A DNA stretch of 64,000 bases, taken from JAPOXR01 sp964291445 (GTDB taxonomy: Bacteria; Pseudomonadota; Alphaproteobacteria; Rhodobacterales; Rhodobacteraceae). Below are positions 44,660 through 54,366 of this stretch, one piece after another. Positions within the stretch are counted from its first letter, which is position 1, and each line of letters opens with the position of its first letter. A program made the position numbers and the translations under genes. The notes below the pieces were generated by a model that made no database searches, was not told the origin of the DNA, and worked only from the letters and a program-made list of their open reading frames with translations. The DNA lies in NCBI GenBank assembly GCA_964291445.2, contig OZ219862.1, positions 496,001-560,000 of the forward strand. The letters run 5' to 3'.

Positions 44660-44762
44660 ACACCTGTTGCACGGAGCGCATGATATTGAACTCGACGTCG
44701 TGGACGCTGCTTGACATGCCAACCTGCCGAGCGACAATCCCTCCGTCCTCCGCCTGCCCCTG

Positions 44763-46418
44763 TCATGTCTTGTCGTGGATGATGACGTCGATTACCGGGG
44801 ACTTGCCGATGTTGCGGTTCATGTGGTCGCGAACCAGGCGTTCGACGAATTTCTGCTTGTCGTCACCCCGGCCGCGACGGCGGAGTTGCTCGAGCCGGTC
44901 CTCGATCTCCTCGGCGAGTTCGTCCGGGTCGGCGGAGCCGGATTCGTCCGGCATGCCGAACATGCGTATCTCCGCCCTGATCCGGGAATTCGGCCGCTTG
45001 CCGACCAGCACCGACGCCACCACCAGGCCGGTCCTGGCCATTTTCAACCGCTGGCGAACGATGCCCGACCGGGACGAAATCAGTTCGGTTCCGTCCAGGT
45101 AAAGCCGGCCACTATTGACATCCTCGCCCTCTGCCCTCTCGAGCCGGCCGATGTCGAAGATGGTGCCATTCGGAACCAGCCCTGCCTTCAGACCACATTC
45201 CCTGGCAAACCGCACATGCTCGACCAGGTGGCGCCGCTCGCCATGCATCGGCACGACGCAATCGGGCCTGACCAGCTCGTAGATCTGCTTGAGATCCGGC
45301 CGGTTGGCGTGACCCGATACGTGGTACTGGCCGGCACTTTCGTCGATGACCGCAACGCCACGGGCGACCAGCCCGTTGATGACACGCGCCACCGCGTTCT
45401 CGTTGCCGGGAATGGTCTTGGAGGAAAACAGCACCGTGTCGCCACCATGCAGTTCGAACCCGCGGAACTTGCCATGGGCAAGCTGCGTTGTGGCCGAGCG
45501 CATCTCGCCCTGGCTGCCGGTCGTCAGCAGCACCAACTTGTCCCGCGGCATGCGGCGGGCCTGGTCGAGGTCGATGCTACCGGGAAGCCGGTCACAGATC
45601 CCGGTCGATTTTCCGATCTCGGTCAGTCGTTCCATGGCCCGCCCGAGCAGCACGACCGACCGGCCCGAAACCACCGCTGCCTCGGCCAGTTGGTGCAGGC
45701 GGGCAAGGTTGGAGGCGAAGGTGGTGGCGGCAATCAGCCCCCCGGTCTCCCGGAACAACACCTTTAGGTGCGGGCCGACGGAGGATTCCGAGCGGCCGGG
45801 TTGGTCGGAGAAGATGTTGGTCGAGTCGCAGGCCAGCATCCGCACGCCGCCCTCGGCTGCCCGGGACCAGAGTTCCGGGTTGAATGCCGAGCCGATCACC
45901 GGGTCCCGGTCAAGTTTCAGATCGCCGGTATGAATGATTCTCGTGCCGCCGACCTCGATCACCAGCGCCGAGGATTCCGGAACCGAATGCGAGACCGGCA
46001 AGAACTCCACGGAGAACGGTCCAGCCTCCACCACCGGCTGGTCCGGCCTGACGACGTCGAGTGACCGGCCGTCGAGATCGAGCTCGACCAACTTCCGGCG
46101 GGCAAGCTCAGCGGTAAAGGGGCGGGCAAAGACCGGAATGTCCATCTGCTCGAGGATATAGGCCACCGCACCGAGATGATCCTCGTGGCCATGGGTCAGG
46201 AACAACCCGTCGATATTGCGGCGCCGTTCCACCGCCCAGGAAAAATCCGGCAGGATCAAATTGACCCCGGGCGACGTCTCCATGTCCGGGAACATGACCC
46301 CGGAATCGACCATGATGAATCGCTCGGCGCCCCGTCGGCCGTAGCCGTACAGGTACATGTTCATGCCGATCTCGCCAGCCCCGCCCAATGGCAGGAAGAT
46401 TACCCTGTTGTCAGACAT
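44763..46418 (-). CDS. rnj: Ribonuclease J
   Basis: Metallo-beta-lactamase/beta-CASP nuclease with endo- and 5'-exonuclease activity in RNA maturation and decay. The 551-aa protein has the zinc motif HGHEDH (residues 76-81), the early GGAGEIGMN, and beta-CASP features including SGHANRPDL. It is the last gene of the nuo-birA-coaX-rnj run. Alphaproteobacteria commonly use RNase J alongside RNase E. Its 3' end faces the defence island, 103 bp away. Confidence 0.96.
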   Translation of the reverse strand: MSDNRVIFLPLGGAGEIGMNMYLYGYGRRGAERFIMVDSGVMFPDMETSPGVNLILPDFSWAVERRRNIDGLFLTHGHEDHLGAVAYILEQMDIPVFARPFTAELARRKLVELDLDGRSLDVVRPDQPVVEAGPFSVEFLPVSHSVPESSALVIEVGGTRIIHTGDLKLDRDPVIGSAFNPELWSRAAEGGVRMLACDSTNIFSDQPGRSESSVGPHLKVLFRETGGLIAATTFASNLARLHQLAEAAVVSGRSVVLLGRAMERLTEIGKSTGICDRLPGSIDLDQARRMPRDKLVLLTTGSQGEMRSATTQLAHGKFRGFELHGGDTVLFSSKTIPGNENAVARVINGLVARGVAVIDESAGQYHVSGHANRPDLKQIYELVRPDCVVPMHGERRHLVEHVRFARECGLKAGLVPNGTIFDIGRLERAEGEDVNSGRLYLDGTELISSRSGIVRQRLKMARTGLVVASVLVGKRPNSRIRAEIRMFGMPDESGSADPDELAEEIEDRLEQLRRRGRGDDKQKFVERLVRDHMNRNIGKSPVIDVIIHDKT

Positions 46419-46425
46419 GAAATTC

Positions 46426-47190
46426 CTAACGGTTGAATTCGTTGATCACTGCCAGTCCGTGAACGGTCAGGCCGGAATTGACCTCGTCGAATTCCGACAT
46501 GCCGCGGGCAAACAGGGATGCAAGACCGCCGGTTCCGACAACTTTCATCGGGACTCCTCGCTCCTCCTTGATCCGGCGGCATATCCCTTCGGTCATCCCG
46601 ACATAGCCCCAGTAGATTCCCGAATGCATGCAGTCGCGGGTATTGGTGCCCACGACTCTTCCCGGACGGGTGATGTCGACATGCGGCAGCGCCGCCGCCG
46701 CCTCGTGCAGGACCCTGACCGACAATTCGACGCCCGGCGCGATGGCGCCGCCGGCATAGGCGCCGCCCTGGTCAACCACGTCAAAGGTGGTCGCGGTGCC
46801 AAAATCAACCACGATGAGATTGCCGCCATAGAGGTCCCAGGCGCCAACCGTGTTCACCAGCCGGTCGGCACCGACATGTACCCCCGGATCAACCATGATC
46901 TCGATCGGAAGCCGGCACTCGTCGGAGCCGACCACCAGCGGCGACAGGTCGAAATAGCGCTGGCACAGCAATCCGAGATTGAACAGCGAATTCGGGACGA
47001 CCGACGAGACGATGACCGAATTGATGCAGCTTCGCGGGTCATGATCCCGCATCAGCGATGACAGCCAGACATAGTATTCGTCACCGGTCCTGCCGCCATC
47101 GGTCGAGCATCGCCACTGGTCGACCTGCCGGCGACCATCGAGGATCGCAAACACCGTGTTGGTATTGCCGACATCGATTGCAAGCAGCAT
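46426..47190 (-). CDS. coaX: Type III pantothenate kinase
   Basis: Catalyses the first step of coenzyme A synthesis, phosphorylating pantothenate. The 254-aa product begins MLLAIDVGNTNTVFA (phosphate-binding DVGNTN), then GADRLVNTVGAWDLYG and the adenosine-site strand VVDFGTATTFDVV. The open frame extends 71 codons upstream, but only the part from ATG 47190 is family-like. It lies between birA and rnj, the standard alphaproteobacterial order. Confidence 0.95.
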   Translation of the reverse strand: MLLAIDVGNTNTVFAILDGRRQVDQWRCSTDGGRTGDEYYVWLSSLMRDHDPRSCINSVIVSSVVPNSLFNLGLLCQRYFDLSPLVVGSDECRLPIEIMVDPGVHVGADRLVNTVGAWDLYGGNLIVVDFGTATTFDVVDQGGAYAGGAIAPGVELSVRVLHEAAAALPHVDITRPGRVVGTNTRDCMHSGIYWGYVGMTEGICRRIKEERGVPMKVVGTGGLASLFARGMSEFDEVNSGLTVHGLAVINEFNR

Positions 47191-47198
47191 GTGAGACC

Positions 47199-47942
47199 TC
47201 AGCCAACCATAAGTTCGGCAGCAGCAATCCGGTGCCGGATGCCGCCAGCCTCGACCACCGCCAAACCGTCGGGATCGATGGTCCGGAATGTGCCGCGCAA
47301 GACGGAGCGGGTCATTCTGAAACGTGCCTCTCTTCCGATTCCGTATGCATGCGACAGCCACGCCTTCCTTATAGGCACAAATCCCTCGTCCAGAAACTGG
47401 CATTCACGCCGCTGCCATTCCCGGGCAAGCCGGCCAAGAAAGTCTCTCGGGCAGATCGCCTTACCGGTGATGGCGACACTAACCGGCGGCGGCGAGCCTT
47501 GCGGGCGGTCGGGAAGCTCCGGCGCTGCCGCCAGGTTGACACCAAATCCGATCAGCAACCGGCAAGCCCGACCGGATGCCGATTCCAGCAGGATTCCGGC
47601 GACCTTTCCGCCATCCTGCAGCACGTCATTCGGCCATTTGAGACGGTAATCCGCCACGCTGCCGGCCTCGGCCACCAGCGCGTCACGCAGCGCCAGCGAT
47701 GCGACAAAGGAGCGCAGCGGCGAGAGCGCCGACACGCCGCCAACCGGCAGCACCAGCGTTGCATGCAGGTTGCCGACCATCGATTGCCAGGCACTCCCCT
47801 GCCGGCCTCGCCCGCTCTCCTGGATCCGCGCAAGTATCCAGGTCGGTGCGTCAAGCGTGGCAGCACGGCGGTGGCCTTCACGATTGGTGCTGTCAACAGA
47901 TTCGAGCTCAATGAGGCCGATCCCGTCTGGCCAGGAACACAT
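47199..47942 (-). CDS. birA: Biotin--[acetyl-CoA-carboxylase] ligase
   Basis: Attaches biotin to carboxylase carrier protein through biotinyl-AMP. The 247-aa form has the catalytic core only: GRGRQGSAWQS (biotin/ATP loop) and KWPNDVLQDGGKVAGILLES. The N-terminal DNA-binding domain of E. coli BirA is absent, so it should not act as a repressor. Its ATG follows the nuoN stop with no gap (TGAATG), and coaX starts 8 bp after its stop. Confidence 0.94.
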   Translation of the reverse strand: MCSWPDGIGLIELESVDSTNREGHRRAATLDAPTWILARIQESGRGRQGSAWQSMVGNLHATLVLPVGGVSALSPLRSFVASLALRDALVAEAGSVADYRLKWPNDVLQDGGKVAGILLESASGRACRLLIGFGVNLAAAPELPDRPQGSPPPVSVAITGKAICPRDFLGRLAREWQRRECQFLDEGFVPIRKAWLSHAYGIGREARFRMTRSVLRGTFRTIDPDGLAVVEAGGIRHRIAAAELMVG

Positions 47943-49382
47943 TCAGTTGAAGAGCACGGCGGCGGCAGAGTTGGCATAACCGGTCACGCCGAACAGATTT
48001 ACGACGCCGACCAGCATGATCACCGCCGACAGCATCAGCGCGCCAACACAGATTCCCGGCATGGAATCATCAAGGATCTGGTCTTCGGTTCCGAAATACA
48101 TGAAGTAGACGATCCTCAGATAGTAATAGGCGCCGATCACCGACGCGATCCCGCCGCCAACCGCCAGCCAGACATAGCCTGCCTCGATGGCAGCCAGGAA
48201 CACGTAGAGCTTGGCAAAGAATCCAATCATCGGAACGATGCCGGCCAACGAGAACAGCAGGACCATTAGCGAAAGCGCCCTGGCCGGCGCCTGACGGGAA
48301 TACATGCCGAGCGACCTGATATCTGAAACGTGATGGCCATCCCGGCGCATCGAGAGGATGAAGGCAAAGGTGCCGATATTCATCGCCACGTAGATGGTGA
48401 GGTAGAGCAGTGTTGCCCGGATGCCCGTCGCCGAACCCGCCGCAATGCCCATCAGTGCAAATCCCATATGGGCAATGGAAGAATAGGCCATCAGCCGCTT
48501 GAAGTCGGTTTGGCCGATCGCCGCCACCGCGCCGAGAAACATCGAGGCGATGGACAGCACGGCGATGATCGGCTGCCAGTCCGCCTGCACCGGGCCGAAT
48601 GCCTCGGTCAGCAGCCGGGCCAGCAACAGGATCGCCGCCACCTTCGGCGCGGTGGCAAACAGTGCCGTCACCGGCGTCGGCGCGCCCTGGTAGACATCGG
48701 GCACCCACATGTGGAACGGCGCCGCCGAAACCTTGAAGGCCAACCCGACGATCATGAACACCAGCCCGTAGAGCAGCCCGGCCGAGGCATCATTGCCGAT
48801 GGCCTTGGCAATCCCGGCAAAGCTGGTGGTTCCGGCAAATCCGTAGGTCAGGGAGGCGCCGTAGAGCAGCAGGCCGGAGGACAGTGCCCCCAGCACGAAA
48901 TACTTGAGCCCGGCCTCGGTCGACCGGGCGCTGTTGCGATGATAGGCCGCCAGCACATAGAGCGACAGTGACTGCAATTCGAGGCCCATATACATGACCA
49001 GGAGATCGCTGGCCGACACCATGACCAGCATGCCGAGCACGGCAAAGGTCACCAGGACCGGGAATTCGAATTTGAGCGAGTTCTCGCGCTTGAGAAAATC
49101 CTGGCCCATGAGCAGCACCAGGCCCGACGAGGCCAGGATGACAACCTTGGCATAGCGGGAGAACAAATCGTCGGAAAATGTCCCGCCAAAGGCGGTTCGG
49201 TCGATCCCGGGTGAAAAGGCCACCCATCCGGCCAGGGCAATGAGCACCGCCGAGGTCGCCCAGACGATTGCCCGTGTTGCCTGCTGACCCCGCGAATACA
49301 CGCCGACGATCAGCGCCGCCATTGCGAACACCGCCAGCAGCAGTTCGGGAAAGACAGTTCCAGCGTCAATCAGGGTCATCAT
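47943..49382 (-). CDS. nuoN: NADH-quinone oxidoreductase subunit N
   Basis: Proton-pumping antiporter-like membrane subunit of complex I, 479 aa with about 14 helices. The typical pattern is MVSASDLLVMYMGLELQSLSLYVLAA with the conserved TM5 glutamate, and KVSAAPFHMWVPDVYQGAP with the TM7 lysine. It overlaps nuoM by four bases and abuts birA. It is the last structural subunit of the operon. Confidence 0.97.
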   Translation of the reverse strand: MMTLIDAGTVFPELLLAVFAMAALIVGVYSRGQQATRAIVWATSAVLIALAGWVAFSPGIDRTAFGGTFSDDLFSRYAKVVILASSGLVLLMGQDFLKRENSLKFEFPVLVTFAVLGMLVMVSASDLLVMYMGLELQSLSLYVLAAYHRNSARSTEAGLKYFVLGALSSGLLLYGASLTYGFAGTTSFAGIAKAIGNDASAGLLYGLVFMIVGLAFKVSAAPFHMWVPDVYQGAPTPVTALFATAPKVAAILLLARLLTEAFGPVQADWQPIIAVLSIASMFLGAVAAIGQTDFKRLMAYSSIAHMGFALMGIAAGSATGIRATLLYLTIYVAMNIGTFAFILSMRRDGHHVSDIRSLGMYSRQAPARALSLMVLLFSLAGIVPMIGFFAKLYVFLAAIEAGYVWLAVGGGIASVIGAYYYLRIVYFMYFGTEDQILDDSMPGICVGALMLSAVIMLVGVVNLFGVTGYANSAAAVLFN

Positions 49383-50920
49383 TCAACCTGGTGCTCTGTT
49401 GCCGCCAATTCGGCAGCCATGCTGGCGGCGTTGACCTGCTCGACCAACTGCTCGACGCTGGGGCCGGTCACATCGGTGACGATGGACGGGTAGATCCCCA
49501 GCAGCAGCGTCATCGCCACCAGCGGCGCAAATGCCAGGATTTCCCGCCGGTTCATGTCGCCAATCGAGGCCAGACTCTCCTTGACCAGGTCACCAAACAC
49601 CACTCGCCGGAACAGCCAGAGAGCATAGCCTGCCGACAGGATGATCCCGGTGGTCGCAAGGAATGCCACCCAGCTGTTGTATTTGAACACGCCGACCAGG
49701 GTCAGGAATTCGCCGACGAAACCGCTGGTTCCCGGCAAGCCGACATTGGCCAGGGTGAACAGCATGAAGATCAGCGCATAGACCGGCATCCGGACCACCA
49801 ACCCGCCATAGGCGTCAATGGCGCGGGTATGCATCCGGTCATAGATGACACCGACCGCCAGGAACAGCGCGCCCGAGATGAAACCATGCGAAATCATCTG
49901 GAAGATCGCCCCGTCGAGACCCTGCTGGTTGACAGAGAAGATGCCCATGGTGACGAAACCCATATGTGCAACCGAGGAATAGGCGATGAGCTTCTTCATG
50001 TCCTCCTGCATCATCGCCACCAGCGAGGTGTAGATGATGGCGATCACGCTGAGGGTCATGACCAGCGGCGCCAGGATGTCCGATGCCACCGGGAACATCG
50101 GCAGGCTGAAGCGCAGGAACCCGTAGCCGCCCATCTTCAGAAGAATGGCCGCCAGGATCACCGACCCGCCGGTCGGCGCCTGCACATGCGCGTCCGGCAA
50201 CCAGGTATGGACCGGCCACATCGGCAGCTTGACCGCGAAGGAGGCGAAGAAGGCCAACCACATGATGGTCTGCAGTCCGCCCGGGATGGAGAGACCGAGA
50301 ATGTCGATGGTCTCGTGGGAGATCACGTGTCGCAGCAGGATTTCGATGTCGCTGGTTTGCGCATCGATCCACAAACCGATCATGGCCATCAGCATCAGGA
50401 TCGAGCCCAGCAGCGTGTAGAGGAAGAACTTGAAGGTGGCGTAGATGCGATCCTTGCCGCCCCAGACCCCGATGATCAGGAACATCGGGATCAGCCCCGA
50501 TTCGAAGAACAGGTAGAACAGCACCAAATCCAGCGAACAGAACACGCCGATCATCAGTGTCTCGAGAAACAGGAATGCGGCCATGAACTCCTTCACGCGG
50601 TGCGTGACGTTCCAGCAGGCAATGACCGTGATCGGCATCAGGATCGTGGTCAGCATGACAAACAGCACGCTGATGCCGTCAACCCCGAGCTTGTAGTTCA
50701 GGCCGAGCAGCCAGCCGGCATTCTCGACGAACTGGAACCCGGTATCCTCCGGGTCGAAGCCCAGATACACGAACAGCGAAATCAGGAAGGTGGCCGTCGT
50801 CGCCACCAGGGCCAGGATCTTGACATTCCGTCGCGCCGCCTCGTCATCGCCCCGCAGCAACAGGACCATGATTGCCGCCGCCACCGCCGGGGTGAACATG
50901 GTGATCGACAGCAGGTTCAC
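49379..50920 (-). CDS. nuoM: NADH-quinone oxidoreductase subunit M
   Basis: Second antiporter-like proton channel of complex I, 513 aa. Conserved features are LVLFYLFFESGLIPMFLIIG (key glutamate in TM5) and KLPMWPVHTWLPDAHVQAPT (key lysine in TM7). Four-base overlaps with nuoL upstream and nuoN downstream couple the three channel subunits. Confidence 0.97.
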   Translation of the reverse strand: MNLLSITMFTPAVAAAIMVLLLRGDDEAARRNVKILALVATTATFLISLFVYLGFDPEDTGFQFVENAGWLLGLNYKLGVDGISVLFVMLTTILMPITVIACWNVTHRVKEFMAAFLFLETLMIGVFCSLDLVLFYLFFESGLIPMFLIIGVWGGKDRIYATFKFFLYTLLGSILMLMAMIGLWIDAQTSDIEILLRHVISHETIDILGLSIPGGLQTIMWLAFFASFAVKLPMWPVHTWLPDAHVQAPTGGSVILAAILLKMGGYGFLRFSLPMFPVASDILAPLVMTLSVIAIIYTSLVAMMQEDMKKLIAYSSVAHMGFVTMGIFSVNQQGLDGAIFQMISHGFISGALFLAVGVIYDRMHTRAIDAYGGLVVRMPVYALIFMLFTLANVGLPGTSGFVGEFLTLVGVFKYNSWVAFLATTGIILSAGYALWLFRRVVFGDLVKESLASIGDMNRREILAFAPLVAMTLLLGIYPSIVTDVTGPSVEQLVEQVNAASMAAELAATEHQVE

Positions 50921-52881
50921 CCGCCAGCCCCCAGTATCGACACCGCGGCAACGATCAGCGATGCCCCGACAACCATGGCAAATGCATAGTGGAACAGGTA
51001 GCCGGACTGTGCCTTCATGGCCAGCCGGGTCAGGTAGGGGACTGCGCCCATGGCCACCGCGTGCAAGGTCCCGTCGATCAGCCCCAGATCACCGCGCTTC
51101 CACAGCAGGCGTCCCAGCGCCTTGGCCGGCCTGACGAACAGGAACTCGTAGACCTCGTCAAAATACCACTTGTTCAGCAGGAACAGGTAGAGCGGCCGGT
51201 GGGTCTGCGCCAGCCTGGCCGGCAATTCGGGCCGCCAGACATAGAGCAGCAATGCAACCGCAAGTCCGGCGAGCATGGCGACGAATGCCGACACCTTGAC
51301 CCAACTCGGCACGTGATGGGCGGCCTCCAGAACATGGTTGCCGGCCCCGATATAGACCGACGGCCCGAAGAACTTGTCGACATGGTAGCCGAAGAACTGG
51401 CCATACCAGACCATCCCGGCCAGCACCGACCCCACCGCCAGCACCGCGATCGGGGCCAGCATGGTCCATGGCGATTCATGGGCATGGGAATGGGTGGCGA
51501 CATCGCCCCGCGGGGCGCCAAAGAAGGTCATGAAGACCAGCCGCCAGGAATAGAAGCTGGTCATCATCGCTGCCGCCACCAGCAGCCAGAACGCGACATT
51601 GCCGCTGCCGCTGCCGGCAAAGACCGATTCGATGATGGCATCCTTCGACAGGAAGCCGGCAAATCCCAGGTGGGTGAGCGGGATGCCGACACCGGTAATG
51701 GCCAGGGTGCCGATCATCATCAACCAGAAGGTCCAGGGAATCCGGTTCCGCAGCCCGCCGTAATTTCGCATGTCCTGCTCGTGATGCATGGCATGAATGA
51801 CCGAGCCGGCACCAAGAAACAGCAACGCCTTGAAGAAGGCGTGGGTGAACAGGTGAAACATGGCCGCCTGGTAGACACCGACACCGGCGGCGGCGAACAT
51901 GTAGCCGAGCTGCGAGCAGGTCGAGTAGGCCACCACCCGCTTGATGTCATTCTGCACCAGGCCGACGGTGGCGGCGAAGAAGGCCGTGGCCACGCCGATC
52001 GCGGTCACGATTGCCAGGGCGACCGGTGCGAATTCGAACAGCGGCGAGAACCGGCAGACCAGGAAGACACCGGCCGTCACCATTGTGGCGGCATGGATCA
52101 GCGCCGACACCGGCGTCGGCCCTTCCATCGCATCCGGCAGCCAGGTGTGCAGGAACAGCTGTGCCGATTTGCCGCAGGCACCGACAAAGAGCAGCACCGC
52201 CGCCAACTCGGCGGCATTGAACTCCCAGGACAGGAACGGCACCGTCCGCTCGGCCAAATCGGGTGCGCTGGCGAAGATGATGTCGTATTCGATCGAATCA
52301 ACCAGCAGGAACAGCAGGAACAGGCCGAGCGCCATGCCGAAATCGCCAACCCGGTTGACGATGAAGGCCTTGATGGCGGCGGCGTTGGCCGTCGGCTTGC
52401 GGTAGTAGAAACCGATCAGCAGGTAGGACGCCACCCCTACCCCCTCCCAACCGAAAAACAGCTGCAGCAAATTGTCGGCGGTGACCAGCGCCAGCATGGC
52501 GAAGGAAAAGAACGACAGGTAGGCGAAGAATCTCGGCTTGTAGGATTCGCCCGCCTTCCATTGCGGATCCTTGTCCATGTAGCCGAAGCTGTAGAGGTGC
52601 ACCAGCGACGAGACGGTGGTCACCACCACCAGCATGATCGCGGTCAACCGGTCGAGGCGGATCGACCAGTCCGAGGTCAGGCTTCCGCTGTCGATGAAGC
52701 GCAGGAGGCGAATCTGCTGGGTATCGCCATCAAAGGTGAGGAACACCACCCAGCTGAGAACTGCCGCCAGGAAGAGGAGGGTGGTGGCAGTGATGATGGC
52801 GGCCCGCTCGCCGATGATGCGGTGGCCAAACCCGCAGATGATCGCGCCAACAAGCGGTGCAAACAGGATGATCGCCGACAT
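50917..52881 (-). CDS. nuoL: NADH-quinone oxidoreductase subunit L
   Basis: Distal antiporter-like subunit of complex I, 654 aa, with the long lateral helix in its C-terminal part. Motifs are LLQLFFGWEGVGVASYLLIGF (TM5 glutamate) and KSAQLFLHTWLPDAMEGPTP (TM7 lysine). It lies 7 bp after nuoK and overlaps nuoM by four bases. Length is typical. Confidence 0.97.
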   Translation of the reverse strand: MSAIILFAPLVGAIICGFGHRIIGERAAIITATTLLFLAAVLSWVVFLTFDGDTQQIRLLRFIDSGSLTSDWSIRLDRLTAIMLVVVTTVSSLVHLYSFGYMDKDPQWKAGESYKPRFFAYLSFFSFAMLALVTADNLLQLFFGWEGVGVASYLLIGFYYRKPTANAAAIKAFIVNRVGDFGMALGLFLLFLLVDSIEYDIIFASAPDLAERTVPFLSWEFNAAELAAVLLFVGACGKSAQLFLHTWLPDAMEGPTPVSALIHAATMVTAGVFLVCRFSPLFEFAPVALAIVTAIGVATAFFAATVGLVQNDIKRVVAYSTCSQLGYMFAAAGVGVYQAAMFHLFTHAFFKALLFLGAGSVIHAMHHEQDMRNYGGLRNRIPWTFWLMMIGTLAITGVGIPLTHLGFAGFLSKDAIIESVFAGSGSGNVAFWLLVAAAMMTSFYSWRLVFMTFFGAPRGDVATHSHAHESPWTMLAPIAVLAVGSVLAGMVWYGQFFGYHVDKFFGPSVYIGAGNHVLEAAHHVPSWVKVSAFVAMLAGLAVALLLYVWRPELPARLAQTHRPLYLFLLNKWYFDEVYEFLFVRPAKALGRLLWKRGDLGLIDGTLHAVAMGAVPYLTRLAMKAQSGYLFHYAFAMVVGASLIVAAVSILGAGG

Positions 52882-52888
52882 GACCCGT

Positions 52889-53194
52889 TCAGCCCTTCAT
52901 CAGGTTGACATCATCGACCGCGATCGAGTCGCGGTTCCTGAAGAAACAGACCAGTATGGCCAGGCCGATCGCCGCCTCGGCGGCGGCAACTGTCAGCACG
53001 AACATGGTGAAGATCTGCCCGACCAGATCCTGCAGGTGAACCGAGAATGCGACCAGGTTGATGTTGACGGCCAGCAGCATCAGCTCGATCGACATCAGGA
53101 TGACGATGACGTTCTTGCGGTTGAGGAAAATTCCGAAGATGCCAAGCACGAACAGCACCGCGGCGACCCCCAGGTAATGCCCGAGACCGATCAT
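52889..53194 (-). CDS. nuoK: NADH-quinone oxidoreductase subunit K
   Basis: Small three-helix membrane subunit of complex I, 101 aa. The conserved glutamates on the proton path are visible in VILMSIELMLLAVNINLV and AAEAAIGLAILV. The start overlaps the nuoJ stop by four bases. Confidence 0.97.
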   Translation of the reverse strand: MIGLGHYLGVAAVLFVLGIFGIFLNRKNVIVILMSIELMLLAVNINLVAFSVHLQDLVGQIFTMFVLTVAAAEAAIGLAILVCFFRNRDSIAVDDVNLMKG

Positions 53195-53811
53195 CGGCGG
53201 GCCTCCGGGCCGGGTCTCAGATCCTTTTTCTCGATCGACCGCGCCGGGTCACGATACATTTGCGTGAGAACATCCTGCCGCTTGACACCCGTCCGTCGTC
53301 GGTGGGTCAGCACGATGGCCCCGACCATCGCCACCAGCAGGATCAGGCCGGCGGCCTGGAACTGGAACACGTAGTCGGTGTAAATCAGCTGGCCAAGGGC
53401 CTGGATGTTGCCGGTCTCCGCCAGGTCAGGTGTGGCCGCCCGCAGCTGTGACGGTGCGGCGGTGGACACCTTCCAGTCGCCAAGTTCGATCCCCAGGATC
53501 ATGAGCAGCACCGCGCCGATCACGATTCCGGCCGGGACCGAGCGCGCCATGCCCGCCCGAAAGGTGGCAAAATCCACGTCCAGCATCATCACCACGAACA
53601 GGAACAGCACCGCCACCGCGCCGACATAGACGATGACCAGCAGCATGGCGATGAACTCGGCGCCCTGCAGCACGAACAGCCCCGCCGATGCCAGGAAGGC
53701 GATGATCAGGCACAGCACCGCGTGCACCGGGTTCCGGGATATCACCACCCCGATTCCCGACAGGATCGCCAGCCCCGAAAACAGGTAGAATGCCGCCGCC
53801 GCTATTCCCAT
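53191..53811 (-). CDS. nuoJ: NADH-quinone oxidoreductase subunit J
   Basis: Membrane subunit of complex I, 206 aa with five helices. The TM3 region AMLLVIVYVGAVAVLFLFVVMM contains the conserved tyrosine/pi-bulge sequence that reshapes during catalysis. A short basic cytoplasmic tail ends it. It is preceded by a 53-bp gap after nuoI. Confidence 0.97.
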   Translation of the reverse strand: MGIAAAAFYLFSGLAILSGIGVVISRNPVHAVLCLIIAFLASAGLFVLQGAEFIAMLLVIVYVGAVAVLFLFVVMMLDVDFATFRAGMARSVPAGIVIGAVLLMILGIELGDWKVSTAAPSQLRAATPDLAETGNIQALGQLIYTDYVFQFQAAGLILLVAMVGAIVLTHRRRTGVKRQDVLTQMYRDPARSIEKKDLRPGPEARR

Positions 53812-53864
53812 CCGGTTCGGATCCTCACGTCAAATCCTGCTGCAATTCCAACAAATGGCGGCCA

Positions 53865-54362
53865 TTACCGGTAGGGGGCGTCAAGTTCAATGTTGCGGGC
53901 AATCTCGGCTTCCCACCGGTCGCCATTGGCCAGCAACCGTTCCTTGTCGTAGAAGAGTTCCTCCCGTGTTTCGGTGGCAAACTCGAAATTCGGTCCCTCG
54001 ACGATCGCATCGACCGGGCAGGCTTCCTGGCAGAAGCCGCAATAGATGCACTTGGTCATGTCGATGTCGTAGCGGGTGGTACGCCGTGACCCGTCTTCCC
54101 GGGGTTCGGCCTCGATGGTGATGGCCTGTGCCGGGCAGATGGCCTCGCACAGCTTGCAGGCGATGCACCGTTCCTCGCCATTGGGATACCTGCGCAGTGC
54201 ATGCTCGCCACGGAAACGGGGCGATAGCGGCCCCTTCTCGTGCGGATAGTTGATGGTCGCCTTGCTCGACAGGAAATACCCCAGCCCCTTCCGCATGCCG
54301 ACAAGAAAATCCATCAGAAACAGGTATTTGACCGCCCTCGTGAAATCGATTCCCCTGAACAT
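53865..54362 (-). CDS. nuoI: NADH-quinone oxidoreductase subunit I
   Basis: Iron-sulfur subunit of the complex I peripheral arm holding two [4Fe-4S] clusters (N6a and N6b). The two ferredoxin motifs are CIACKLCEAICP and CIYCGFCQEACP. At 165 aa it is of normal size. ATG 54362 is chosen for its GGAGG and the conserved amphipathic N-terminus; the open frame extends further upstream without similarity. Confidence 0.97.
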   Translation of the reverse strand: MFRGIDFTRAVKYLFLMDFLVGMRKGLGYFLSSKATINYPHEKGPLSPRFRGEHALRRYPNGEERCIACKLCEAICPAQAITIEAEPREDGSRRTTRYDIDMTKCIYCGFCQEACPVDAIVEGPNFEFATETREELFYDKERLLANGDRWEAEIARNIELDAPYR

Positions 54363-54366
54363 GATC

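Noticed and set aside
49268..52908. Long open frames on the plus strand (573 and 639 codons) opposite nuoM and nuoL
   Set aside because: Their translations are rich in H, Q, R, D and G without hydrophobic cores or motifs, as expected opposite membrane-protein genes in high-GC DNA.
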